Origin: Pseudomonadota bacterium
Lineage (GTDB): Bacteria > Pseudomonadota > Alphaproteobacteria > Sphingomonadales > Sphingomonadaceae
Direction of reading: 5' to 3'
Assembly (NCBI GenBank): GCA_029779535.1
Contig: JAKPAG010000124.1
Span: 62,001 to 126,000, forward strand
DNA: 64,000 nucleotides
The notes under the pieces are model-generated. The model saw only the letters and a program-made list of their open reading frames with translations. It was not told the origin of the DNA and made no database searches. The position numbers and the translations under genes were made by a program. Below are positions 28,342 through 36,798 of the stretch, piece by piece (within the stretch, counting starts at the first letter, position 1; each line of letters begins with the position of its first letter).

Positions 28342-29133
28342 CTAGAACGAGGCCTTGAGCGTGCCGACCACGGCATCGTTCGAGTAGCCATCGATCGAAT
28401 TGCCATCGACGCCGACATAGCTGACGCCGATCGACAGGTTCTTGGTGATGTTCGCCGTAGCGCCCACGTTGTAATCGAACCCGCCCTTGTAGCTCAGCGT
28501 CTTGCCGGTGGCGAAGTTGGGCGAAAGCGCGCCCTTGGTCCAGCCAAGGTGGGTCGACAGGCTGATCGGCGTGTTGGGGATCGACGCGCCCAGTTCGCCG
28601 TAGAGGTAGAGGCTGTCGTCGTTGCCGCCGCCGTTGAGGTTCAGCGCTGCCTGCTTCCAGGCATAGTTCATGCCGATCTTCGCGGTCGCCGGCCCCATGG
28701 TGGTCGACAGCGAGGCATAGGGTTCGAAGAATTCCGCCTTGCCGACATGGCCGCCCGGATAGGCGTAGTAGAGCAGGCCGACATCGGCGGTCACGCCGGG
28801 CGTCACTTCGCCGGTCCAGCCGCCGTAGATGTCAAGTTCCTGGCTGCCGTAAACGGCGGCCGGTGCGGCGCCCAGCACCTTGAAATCGGTCGAGGACGAC
28901 CAGGTCGCGACGTACAGGCCGCTGGAATGGGTCACCGTGATCCCGCCCTGCACAGCCGGATCGCCCGAGCTCTGCGACAGGCCGCGGAAGCGGTAGTCGG
29001 TGACCAGCGCAACATTGCCGGTGACGGTGAAGGCGCTGGGGGCATCGGTTTCATCGGCGAGAGCCGGAGTGGCTGCGAGGGCGCAGCCGGCGAGAAGCGA
29101 AGCAGCCATCAGGCTGCGGACGGACGTGAGCAT
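28342..29133 (-). CDS. TorF family putative porin (Gcw_chp / TIGR02001)
   Basis: Signal peptide, FTVTGNVALVTDYRFRGLSQSSGDPAVQGGITVTHSSGLYVATWSSSTDF...YGSQELDIYGGWTGEVTPGVTADVGLLYYAYPG. Confidence 0.88.
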   Translation of the reverse strand: MLTSVRSLMAASLLAGCALAATPALADETDAPSAFTVTGNVALVTDYRFRGLSQSSGDPAVQGGITVTHSSGLYVATWSSSTDFKVLGAAPAAVYGSQELDIYGGWTGEVTPGVTADVGLLYYAYPGGHVGKAEFFEPYASLSTTMGPATAKIGMNYAWKQAALNLNGGGNDDSLYLYGELGASIPNTPISLSTHLGWTKGALSPNFATGKTLSYKGGFDYNVGATANITKNLSIGVSYVGVDGNSIDGYSNDAVVGTLKASF

Positions 29134-29375
29134 GGCAATCTTCCTTGCGGTTGGTTGTGCTTCGTCCCACCTGCGTCATGCCGTCGCCCCTCGTTCTCGG
29201 GAGCAATCGCCATGGACAGGTGCGTTGCAGCACATTTTTGTTGCGCCGCACAAGAGCAAATCGGACCGACGATTGCGTAAACAGTCCATTGTGTGCTTTT
29301 CCGGCAACGCTGCGCGCGCGGTCCATTGTTCGTTAATCGGCTGACAGCTATAGCCGCGCGGCAACGGATCAGCCC

Positions 29376-30173
29376 ATGTTCAACAGATTGCGCAAATTAT
29401 TCGCTCCGGCCGAAAGCGGCCCGCGCCCGGCCCTGCCGGCGGGAACCCGCGCCTATGCGGTGGGCGACGTGCACGGCATGGGTGCGCTGTTCGCCGCGCT
29501 GCGCGATGCGATCGAGGCGGATGACGCGGCCCGCACCGCCGCCGATACCTCGGTGGTGCTGCTGGGCGACCTGATCGACCGCGGCCCCGACAGCGCCGAC
29601 GTGATCGCCCAGGCCCGCGCCTGGACCACCCGCCGCACCGTGCGGATCCTGATGGGCAACCACGAGGAGATGTTCCTCGACGCGCTGGAAAAGGAGGACG
29701 TGCTGCGTCACTTCCTGCGCTTTGGCGGCAAGGAAACCCTGCTCAGCTATCCGATCGATCCCGAGGAATATACCCGGTCGGACCTGGCCGAGACGATCGC
29801 GCTGATGCACCGCGCGATCCCGGCCGAGGACATCGCCTTCATCCGCGGGTTCGAGGACCGGATCGCGCTGGGCGACTACCTGTTCGTCCACGCCGGGATC
29901 CGCCCGGGCGTGCCGCTGGAAGAACAGGCCCTGTCGGACCTGCGCTGGATCCGCGAACCGTTCCTCTCGCACCCGGACAGCCACGGGCCGCTGGTGGTTC
30001 ACGGCCACACCATTGCCGATGATCCGCAGCTGCGCCCCAACCGCATCGGCATCGATACCGGCGCCTACCGCTCTGGCTGCCTGACCGCGCTGGGCCTGGA
30101 AGGCGAAGACCGCTGGCTGATCGAGGCCCGCGACGAAAACGGCGCGATCCGCGTCACGCAAAGGAGCTTGTGA
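29376..30173 (+). CDS. Serine/threonine-type metallophosphoesterase
   Basis: YAVGDVHGMGALFAALRDAI (GDxHG), VVLLGDLIDRGPDSADVI (GDxxDRG), RILMGNHEEMF (GNHE), FVHAGIRPG, VVHGHTI. Confidence 0.93.
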   Translation: MFNRLRKLFAPAESGPRPALPAGTRAYAVGDVHGMGALFAALRDAIEADDAARTAADTSVVLLGDLIDRGPDSADVIAQARAWTTRRTVRILMGNHEEMFLDALEKEDVLRHFLRFGGKETLLSYPIDPEEYTRSDLAETIALMHRAIPAEDIAFIRGFEDRIALGDYLFVHAGIRPGVPLEEQALSDLRWIREPFLSHPDSHGPLVVHGHTIADDPQLRPNRIGIDTGAYRSGCLTALGLEGEDRWLIEARDENGAIRVTQRSL

Positions 30174-31484
30174 ATGAAGATCGCGATGGTCGGTTCGGGC
30201 TATGTCGGCCTCGTCTCGGGGGCGTGTTTTGCCGATTTCGGGCACGACGTGGTCTGCATCGACAAGGACCCGGCCAAGATCGACAGCCTGCGCGGCGGGA
30301 TCATGCCGATCTATGAGCCGGGCCTGGCCGAACTGGTTTCGTCCAACGTCCGCGCCGGCCGCCTGAGCTTCACCACGGACCTTGCCGAAGGGATCGCCGG
30401 CGCCGCCGCGATCTTCATCGCGGTCGGTACCCCCAGCCGCCGCGGCGATGGCCATGCCGACCTCTCGTTCGTCTATGCCGTGGCCGAGGAAATCGGCCAG
30501 AAGCTCGCCAACGATGCCGTGGTGGTGACCAAGAGCACCGTGCCCGTCGGCACTGGCGACGAGGTGGAACGCATCCTCAAGGCGGCTAACCTGCCGGTCC
30601 GCGTCGCGGTCGCCTCGAACCCGGAATTCCTGCGCGAAGGCGCGGCAATCGGCGATTTCAAGCGCCCGGACCGGATCGTCATCGGCACCGAGGATGACTG
30701 GGCGCGCCAGGTGATGACCGAAGTCTACCGCCCGCTGTTCCTCAACAAGGCGCCGCTGCTGTTCACCAGCCGCCGGTCGAGCGAGCTTATCAAGTATGCC
30801 GCCAACGCCTTCCTGGCGGTCAAGATCACTTTCATCAACGAAATGGCGGACCTGTGCGAAAAGGTCGGCGCCGATGTGCAGGACGTGGCGCGCGGGATCG
30901 GCATGGACGGCCGGATCGGGCCGAAGTTCCTGCACGCCGGGCCGGGCTATGGCGGCTCGTGCTTCCCCAAGGACACGCTCGCCCTGCTCAAGACCGCCGA
31001 GGATTACGAGGCGCCGACCCGGATCGTCGAGGCGGTGGTCAAGGTCAACGATGCCCGCAAGCGCGCGATGGGCCGCAAGGTGATCGAAGCGCTCGGCGGT
31101 CTGGATGCGGCGCGCGGCAAGAAGGCGGCGCTGCTCGGCCTGACCTTCAAGCCCAACACCGACGACATGCGCGACAGCCCGTCGATCGCGATTGCCCAGG
31201 CCCTGACCGACGCCGGGGTGGCAGTGACAGCCTATGACCCCGAAGGGATGGAGCTGGCCCACCCGCTGATGCCCGAAGTGACGATGTGCGACAGCGCCTA
31301 TGCCGCCATCGCCGGGGCGGACGCGACCGTGATCGTCACCGAATGGGACGCCTTCCGCGCGCTTGACCTTGCCCGGGTCAAGGCGGCGATGAACGCCCCG
31401 GTGCTGGTCGACCTGCGCAACGTCTACGACCCGGCCGAAGTGCGCGCCAAGGGGTTCGCCTATACCAGCATCGGGCGGCCCTGA
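30174..31484 (+). CDS. UDP-glucose 6-dehydrogenase (UDP-glucose/GDP-mannose dehydrogenase family)
   Basis: MKIAMVGSGYVGLVSGACFADFGHDVVCIDKD...IAVGTPSRRGDGHADLSFVYAVAEEIG...GPGYGGSCFPKDTLALLKTAEDY...LLGLTFKPNTDDMRDSPS. Confidence 0.95.
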   Translation: MKIAMVGSGYVGLVSGACFADFGHDVVCIDKDPAKIDSLRGGIMPIYEPGLAELVSSNVRAGRLSFTTDLAEGIAGAAAIFIAVGTPSRRGDGHADLSFVYAVAEEIGQKLANDAVVVTKSTVPVGTGDEVERILKAANLPVRVAVASNPEFLREGAAIGDFKRPDRIVIGTEDDWARQVMTEVYRPLFLNKAPLLFTSRRSSELIKYAANAFLAVKITFINEMADLCEKVGADVQDVARGIGMDGRIGPKFLHAGPGYGGSCFPKDTLALLKTAEDYEAPTRIVEAVVKVNDARKRAMGRKVIEALGGLDAARGKKAALLGLTFKPNTDDMRDSPSIAIAQALTDAGVAVTAYDPEGMELAHPLMPEVTMCDSAYAAIAGADATVIVTEWDAFRALDLARVKAAMNAPVLVDLRNVYDPAEVRAKGFAYTSIGRP

Positions 31485-31508
31485 AACACAGCCAGAGGCG
31501 GGGCGCCC

Positions 31509-32483
31509 CTACAACCAGCCGATCCGCCGGAACCGCCAGTACAGGCCGCCGCAGATCATCACAATCACGCCCCAGACGGCGAAATAGGCGCCCTTGATCC
31601 GCAGTTCCGGCATGTAATCGAAATTCATGCCGTAGATCCCGGCAATCGCTGTCGGCACAGCCAGAATTGCGGCCCAGCTGGCCAGCTGGCGGGTCATTTC
31701 GCCCTGGCGGTGCTGTTCGAGCATACTGGCGGTTTCGACCACGCTGGCCAGCGTCTCCATCAACCCGTTCACCCGGCGCAAGGTGCGGCGGACATGGTCG
31801 AGCACGTCGCGGAACCACACCCGAGCCGATGGATCGATCGCGGGAAAATCGTGCTGCACCAGCTTTTCGACCATCTCGTCGGTCGGGCCGATCACCCGCA
31901 GGAAACGGCGCAGCTGGCGGCGCAGGCGGAAGATGCGGCGGATTGTCGACGGATCGGGAAAGCTGTCGATCGCGCGCTCCTCGATCGCGATCACGCCGCT
32001 TTCCAGCTTTTCCAGGATCGGGACATAGCCATCGACCACGAAATCCATGATCGCATGGGCGACATAGTCCGGCCCTTCGGCCAGCCGCTCGTCATCGGCC
32101 TCCAGCCGGGTGCGCAGCTCGGTATGGGCGCGGGTCGAGCCGAAGCGGACCGAGACGATGAAATCCTTGCCCAGGAATAGCGCGGTCTGGCCATAGTCGA
32201 TGTTCTCGCCGTTCTGCATTGCCGCGGTGCGGGTGACGATGAACAGCGTCGGGCCATAGACCTCGACCTTGGGCATCTGCATCGGGTTGAGCGCGTCCTC
32301 GACCGCCAGCGGATGCAGGCCGAACTGGCGGCGCACCAGCTCCATCTGCGCCGCGTCCGGCTCGGCCAGGCCCACCCAGTCGAAGCTGTGCGGCGGCAGC
32401 GCGCAGCGCTCTGCGCCGTCCACCCGCAGTTCGGGATCAATCAGTTTCCCGCCACAATAGCGGCGCGCGGCGACAATGGTCAT
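31509..32483 (-). CDS. corA: CorA-type magnesium/cobalt transporter
   Basis: C-terminal ...ILAVPTAIAGIYGMNFDYMPELRIKGAYFAVWGVIVMICGGLYWRFRRIGWL; the GMN motif is diagnostic. Confidence 0.94.
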   Translation of the reverse strand: MTIVAARRYCGGKLIDPELRVDGAERCALPPHSFDWVGLAEPDAAQMELVRRQFGLHPLAVEDALNPMQMPKVEVYGPTLFIVTRTAAMQNGENIDYGQTALFLGKDFIVSVRFGSTRAHTELRTRLEADDERLAEGPDYVAHAIMDFVVDGYVPILEKLESGVIAIEERAIDSFPDPSTIRRIFRLRRQLRRFLRVIGPTDEMVEKLVQHDFPAIDPSARVWFRDVLDHVRRTLRRVNGLMETLASVVETASMLEQHRQGEMTRQLASWAAILAVPTAIAGIYGMNFDYMPELRIKGAYFAVWGVIVMICGGLYWRFRRIGWL

Positions 32484-32518
32484 TGCCAGTCAGTGCCAAA
32501 CCGGCATGATACTGGCAA
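32483..32518. promoter_or_regulatory. Inverted repeat TTGCCAGT-N20-ACTGGCAA with inner TGCC-N4-GGCA-type dyad in the corA/BVMO divergent intergenic region
   Basis: Sequence TTGCCAGTCAGTGCCAAACCGGCATGATACTGGCAA; perfect 8-bp arms, inner partial dyad, abuts the corA start codon. Confidence 0.5.
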
Positions 32519-32593
32519 TCGGGAATGGAATCGCCTAGGCAGGCAATCAGATACTGACACGGGTGTAAGCGCCCGGACTGGGAGAGAGATGGG

Positions 32594-34087
32594 ATGAACG
32601 CAATCGCGCCAATCGAGGACGTGCTGGACATGGTGATTGTCGGTGCGGGCATTTCCGGCATCGGCATGGCCGTGCACCTGACCAGGGATTGCCCGGACAA
32701 GCGCTTTGTCATCCTTGACCGGCGCGACCAGGTGGGCGGCACCTGGGACCTGTTCCGCTATCCCGGCATCCGCAGCGACAGCGACATGCACACGCTGGGC
32801 TTTGCTTTTGCTCCGTGGAAGCACGAAAAGTCGATCGCGGACGGCCCGGCGATCCTGGAATACCTGGAAGACATCACCGACGAATACGCCCTGCGCGACA
32901 AGATGCGCTTCGGCCAGAAGGTCGTCTCGGCCGATTGGGATAGCGCCACCGCACGCTGGAGCGTCGTCACCGAAACCGCCGACGGCACCCGCCAGCGCGT
33001 GCTGGCCCGGTTCCTGTTCCTGGGTTCGGGCTATTACGATTACGACGATCCCTATGACGCCGGCTTCAAGGGCCGCGACAAGTTCAAGGGCACAATCATC
33101 CATCCGCAGTTCTGGCCGAAGGACTTCGACCATACGGGCAAGAAGGTGGTGGTGATCGGATCGGGCGCCACGGCGGTCACGATCGTTCCAGCCATGGCCA
33201 ATTCGGGCGCGGCCCACGTCACCCAGTTGCAGCGCACCCCGACCTACATGGTCAGCCGCCCGGCACGCGATGCCATTGCCAACACCCTGCGCAAGTTCCT
33301 GCCGGAAAAGCTGGCCTATGCCATCACCCGGTTCAAGAACATCACCTTGCAGGACATCACCTTCAAGCGCGTGCGCAACCACCCGGAAAAGTCCAAGGAA
33401 TTCCTGGTCGGCGGGGTCAAGCAGCTGCTGGGCGACAAGTTCAACGAAACCGATTTCGTCCCGCCCTACAACCCGTGGGACCAGCGCCTGTGCCTGGTGC
33501 CCGATGCCGACCTGTTCGATGCGATCAATTCCGGCCGCGCCAGCGTGGTGACCGACCATATCGACAGCTTCGATGAAACCGGCATCAAGCTGAAGTCGGG
33601 CAGGCACCTCGATGCCGACGTGATCGTCACCGCGACCGGCCTCAACCTGGCCTTTGCCGGCAAGATCGCCATTTCGCTGGATGGCAAGCCGGTCGATTTC
33701 GCCAAGACCTTCTACTACCGCAACTGCATGTTCTCGAACGTGCCGAACATGGCGGGGGTGTTCGGCTATATCAACGCCAGCTGGACGCTGCGGGTCGACA
33801 TCATCGGCGAATACATCACCCGCCTGCTGAAGCAGATGGACGTCTATGGCGCGGTCGCGGCCACGCCGGCCCTGCCCGAAGGCACCACCCTCCAGGCCGA
33901 AGACGTGTTCGAAGGTTTCTCCTCGGGCTATCTCGCCCGCGGCAAGGACAAGATGCCGCGCAACGCCCCGGCCCTGCCGTGGCGGCTCAACCAGGACTAC
34001 CGCAAGGACCGGATGGACATGCGCCAGGCCCCGATCGACGACGGCGTGCTGCAGTTCACCCGGGCCAGGGAGCTGGCGCAGGCCTGA
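32594..34087 (+). CDS. Flavin-binding monooxygenase, Baeyer-Villiger type (EthA-like)
   Basis: GAGISGIGMAVHL Rossmann, BVMO fingerprint FKGTIIHPQFWP (FxGxxxHxxxWP), second Rossmann VVVIGSGATAVTIVPAMA. Confidence 0.9.
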   Translation: MNAIAPIEDVLDMVIVGAGISGIGMAVHLTRDCPDKRFVILDRRDQVGGTWDLFRYPGIRSDSDMHTLGFAFAPWKHEKSIADGPAILEYLEDITDEYALRDKMRFGQKVVSADWDSATARWSVVTETADGTRQRVLARFLFLGSGYYDYDDPYDAGFKGRDKFKGTIIHPQFWPKDFDHTGKKVVVIGSGATAVTIVPAMANSGAAHVTQLQRTPTYMVSRPARDAIANTLRKFLPEKLAYAITRFKNITLQDITFKRVRNHPEKSKEFLVGGVKQLLGDKFNETDFVPPYNPWDQRLCLVPDADLFDAINSGRASVVTDHIDSFDETGIKLKSGRHLDADVIVTATGLNLAFAGKIAISLDGKPVDFAKTFYYRNCMFSNVPNMAGVFGYINASWTLRVDIIGEYITRLLKQMDVYGAVAATPALPEGTTLQAEDVFEGFSSGYLARGKDKMPRNAPALPWRLNQDYRKDRMDMRQAPIDDGVLQFTRARELAQA

Positions 34088-34150
34088 TTTCTGGCCTGAC
34101 CGGTTCCGGGAAAACTTGCCCAAGCCGAAATGCGGACCTAACCATCAGTC

Positions 34151-34912
34151 ATGCCTGAAACCCAACGCATCTGGACCGCAGCGCTGATCGTCATCGGGGA
34201 TGAAATCCTCTCTGGCCGCACGCAGGACAAGAACATCGCCCAGGTCGCCAGCTGGCTGAACGTCCAGGGCATCCGCCTGCGCGAAGTGCGGGTGGTGCCC
34301 GATGTGATGGAAGCCATCGTCGAGGCGGTGAACACGCTGCGCGCGCGCAACGATTACCTGTTCACCACCGGCGGGATCGGTCCGACCCACGATGACATCA
34401 CCGTCGATGCCATTGCCCAGGCGCTGGGCGTGGCCGTGGAAGTCCACCCCAGGGCGCGGGCGATCCTGGAAGGGTATTACGCCACGCGCGGCGGCTTGAC
34501 CGAGGCGCGGCTGCGCATGGCCCGTGTCCCCGCCGGGGCCGACCTGATCGACAACCGCATGTCGGGCGCGCCGGGCATCCGGTTCGGCAACGTGTTTATC
34601 ATGGCCGGGGTTCCGGCGATCACCGCGGGGATGCTCGATGCGCTGACCGGCACGCTGGAAGGCGGCCTGCCGCTGCTGGCGGGCACGATCGGCGCATGGA
34701 TCGGCGAAACCGAAGTGGCCGACCTGCTGCGCGAAACCGAACAGGCGCGCGAAGGCGTGTCGATCGGTTCCTATCCATTCTTCCGCGATGGCCGGGTCGG
34801 CGCGAACTTCGTGGTCCGATCGACCGACACGGCGGTGATTGACGAATGCCTCGAGGAGATCGCCCAGGGCATCCGCGCCGCCGGGCGCGAGGCCGTGCCG
34901 GGTGGAATCTGA
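34151..34912 (+). CDS. Competence/damage-inducible protein A-like molybdopterin-binding domain protein (CinA N-terminal domain only)
   Basis: TAALIVIGDEILSGRTQDKNIAQVASWLNVQGIRLREVRVVPD...NDYLFTTGGIGPTHDDITVDAIAQALG; COG1058 type, no PncC domain. Confidence 0.92.
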   Translation: MPETQRIWTAALIVIGDEILSGRTQDKNIAQVASWLNVQGIRLREVRVVPDVMEAIVEAVNTLRARNDYLFTTGGIGPTHDDITVDAIAQALGVAVEVHPRARAILEGYYATRGGLTEARLRMARVPAGADLIDNRMSGAPGIRFGNVFIMAGVPAITAGMLDALTGTLEGGLPLLAGTIGAWIGETEVADLLRETEQAREGVSIGSYPFFRDGRVGANFVVRSTDTAVIDECLEEIAQGIRAAGREAVPGGI

Positions 34913-35456
34913 ACGTCGCCGCGCGCTGCCAGTTCTGGCGGCGCTGCTGCTGGGGGCAAGCGGGCCGCCCGCAACGCTGGACCAGTTCGAACAGGCGCTG
35001 GCCGCGCAGCCCAGTGCTACCGCCGCGCTGGGCGAATGGTGCGCGGCGCGCCATCTGGCTGGCGATCCGCAGATCCGTGCCGCGGTGATCAGCGGGCGGA
35101 CCAACGATCCGCCGGGCGACCTGCGCCGCATCCTCGACCTGTCAGAGGATGACCGGATGGGCTACCGCCACGTCCGGCTGACCTGCGGCGGCAAACTGCG
35201 GTCGGAGGCGCACAACTGGTATGCCACCGACCGGCTGACGCCCGAAATGAACCACGCGCTGGACGATACCGACACCCCGTTCGGGCGGGTTGCCGCGCCG
35301 CTGCGCTTCACGCGTGAGCGGCTGGCGGGCGAGCGCGGGGCGGCCAGCTATTGCCCGCGCGGCACGGTGCTGTCGCACCGTGCGCTGCTGCGCCTGCCGG
35401 ATGGCACGGCGCTGGCCTATGTCGTGGAATGCTATACCGCCGCGAACCTCGAATGA
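34902..35456 (+). CDS. Hypothetical protein, possibly chorismate lyase-like
   Basis: NWYATDRLTPEMNHALDDTDTPFGRVAAPLRFTRERLAG...SHRALLRLPDGTALAYVVECY resembles the TD(T/K)PxGR and C-terminal acidic strand of UbiC-fold proteins; GTG start overlaps cinA-like gene by 11 nt. Confidence 0.45.
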   Translation: MESERRRALPVLAALLLGASGPPATLDQFEQALAAQPSATAALGEWCAARHLAGDPQIRAAVISGRTNDPPGDLRRILDLSEDDRMGYRHVRLTCGGKLRSEAHNWYATDRLTPEMNHALDDTDTPFGRVAAPLRFTRERLAGERGAASYCPRGTVLSHRALLRLPDGTALAYVVECYTAANLE

Positions 35457-35460
35457 AAAA

Positions 35461-35486
35461 GGCCGGGAAGGTTTCCCTTCCCGGCC
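35461..35486. terminator. Bidirectional Rho-independent terminator
   Basis: AAAAA-GGCCGGGAAGG-TTTC-CCTTCCCGGCC-CTTT: perfect 11-bp stem flanked by A and T tracts between convergent genes. Confidence 0.85.
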
Positions 35487-35514
35487 CTTTCAAGCGTGGG
35501 TTGCCCCGGCTGGC

Positions 35515-36216
35515 TTAGCCGCCGTGGACCTGCGCCACGTCGATCTTCAGGCCCGGGCCCATCGACGAGCTGAGCGCGACCTTGCGGACGTACTTGCCCT
35601 TGGCGCCGGCCGGCTTCGACTTGACCACCGCATCGACGAAAGCGTCGAAGTTGGCGCGCAGCGCTTCGTTCGAGAACGACAGCTTGCCCAGACCGCCATG
35701 GATGATCCCGGCCTTTTCGACGCGGTATTCAATCTGGCCGCCCTTGGCCGCCTTGACGGCTTCGGCGACGTTCGGGGTCACGGTGCCCAGCTTCGGGTTC
35801 GGCATCAGGCCCTTGGGACCCAGCACCTTGCCGAGGCGGCCGACCAGGCCCATCATGTCCGGCGTGGCGATCACGCGGCCATAATCCAGGTTGCCGGCCT
35901 GCATGTCTTCCAGCAGGTCTTCGGCGCCAACCTTGTCAGCCCCGGCGGCCAGCGCCGCTTCAGCCTTGTCGCCGCGCGCGAACACGGCAACCTTGACGTC
36001 CTTGCCGGTGCCCGAGGGCAGCACGACCATGCCGCGCACCATCTGGTCGGCGTGACGCGGATCGACACCCAGGTTCAGGGCGACTTCCAGCGATTCGTCG
36101 AACTTGGTGGTCTTGAGGTCCTTGAGCAGCTGGATGGCTTCATCGACGCCATAGAGCTTCTGGTTGTCGCCCAGCTTTTCGACCAGCGACTTCTGCTTCT
36201 TCGTCTGCTTCGCCAC
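35515..36216 (-). CDS. rplA: 50S ribosomal protein L1 (GTG start)
   Basis: [79 protein letters not shown]...[19 protein letters not shown]. Confidence 0.97.
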   Translation of the reverse strand: MAKQTKKQKSLVEKLGDNQKLYGVDEAIQLLKDLKTTKFDESLEVALNLGVDPRHADQMVRGMVVLPSGTGKDVKVAVFARGDKAEAALAAGADKVGAEDLLEDMQAGNLDYGRVIATPDMMGLVGRLGKVLGPKGLMPNPKLGTVTPNVAEAVKAAKGGQIEYRVEKAGIIHGGLGKLSFSNEALRANFDAFVDAVVKSKPAGAKGKYVRKVALSSSMGPGLKIDVAQVHGG

Positions 36217-36220
36217 GTTC

Positions 36221-36652
36221 TTAGCCCTCCACAACCTGCAGGCCCATCGAGCGGGCGGAACCTTCGATGATCTTGGTCGCCTGTTCGATGTCGTTGGCGT
36301 TGAGATCGGCAAACTTGGTCTGCGCGATTTCAGCCAGCTTCGAGCGGGCGATCGTTCCGGCCGAAACCTTGCCCGGTTCCTTCGAACCCGACTTGAGGTT
36401 GGCGGCCTTCTTGATCAGGTAGCTGGCGGGGGGCGTCTTGGTGACGAACGTGAAGCTGCGATCGGCATAGACCGTGATGATGGTCGGGATCGGCATGCCC
36501 TTTTCAAGGTCCTGCGAGGCAGCGTTGAACGCCTTGCAGAATTCCATGATGTTCACGCCGCGCTGACCCAGCGCCGGACCGATCGGCGGGGCGGGCTTGG
36601 CATCGCCAGCCGGCACCTGCAGCTTGATATAGCCTTCAATCTTCTTGGCCAC
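36221..36652 (-). CDS. rplK: 50S ribosomal protein L11
   Basis: [84 protein letters not shown]. Confidence 0.98.
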   Translation of the reverse strand: MAKKIEGYIKLQVPAGDAKPAPPIGPALGQRGVNIMEFCKAFNAASQDLEKGMPIPTIITVYADRSFTFVTKTPPASYLIKKAANLKSGSKEPGKVSAGTIARSKLAEIAQTKFADLNANDIEQATKIIEGSARSMGLQVVEG

Positions 36653-36675
36653 GGATGGCCTCCTTTCTTCCTGTC

Positions 36676-36693
36676 GGGCCGGAAAACCGGCCC
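36676..36693 (-). promoter_or_regulatory. Stable hairpin in the rplK 5' leader
   Basis: GGGCCGG-TTTT-CCGGCCC (minus strand), perfect 7-bp stem about 24 nt upstream of the rplK start. Confidence 0.5.
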
Positions 36694-36721
36694 TCAGATC
36701 AAGCGGTCAAGCAAAGGGCGC

Positions 36722-36769
36722 AAAACCCTTCTCCCGCACGGAATCACCCGGGGGGTGCCCGGGAGAAGG
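36722..36769 (-). terminator. Nested terminator-like hairpin between the acyltransferase gene and rplK
   Basis: Minus strand CCTTCTCCCG ... CGGGAGAAGG followed by GTTTTG: perfect 10-bp outer stem with an inner CACCC/GGGTG stem. Confidence 0.6.
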
Positions 36770-36798
36770 CGCGCGCCTAGGCCAGAATGGCGATGAAA

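Noticed and set aside
29397-31262. 621-aa minus-strand ORF opposite the phosphoesterase and ugd genes
   Set aside because: Codon-bias shadow ORF; the composition is typical of antisense translation of high-GC genes and both plus-strand genes are clear.
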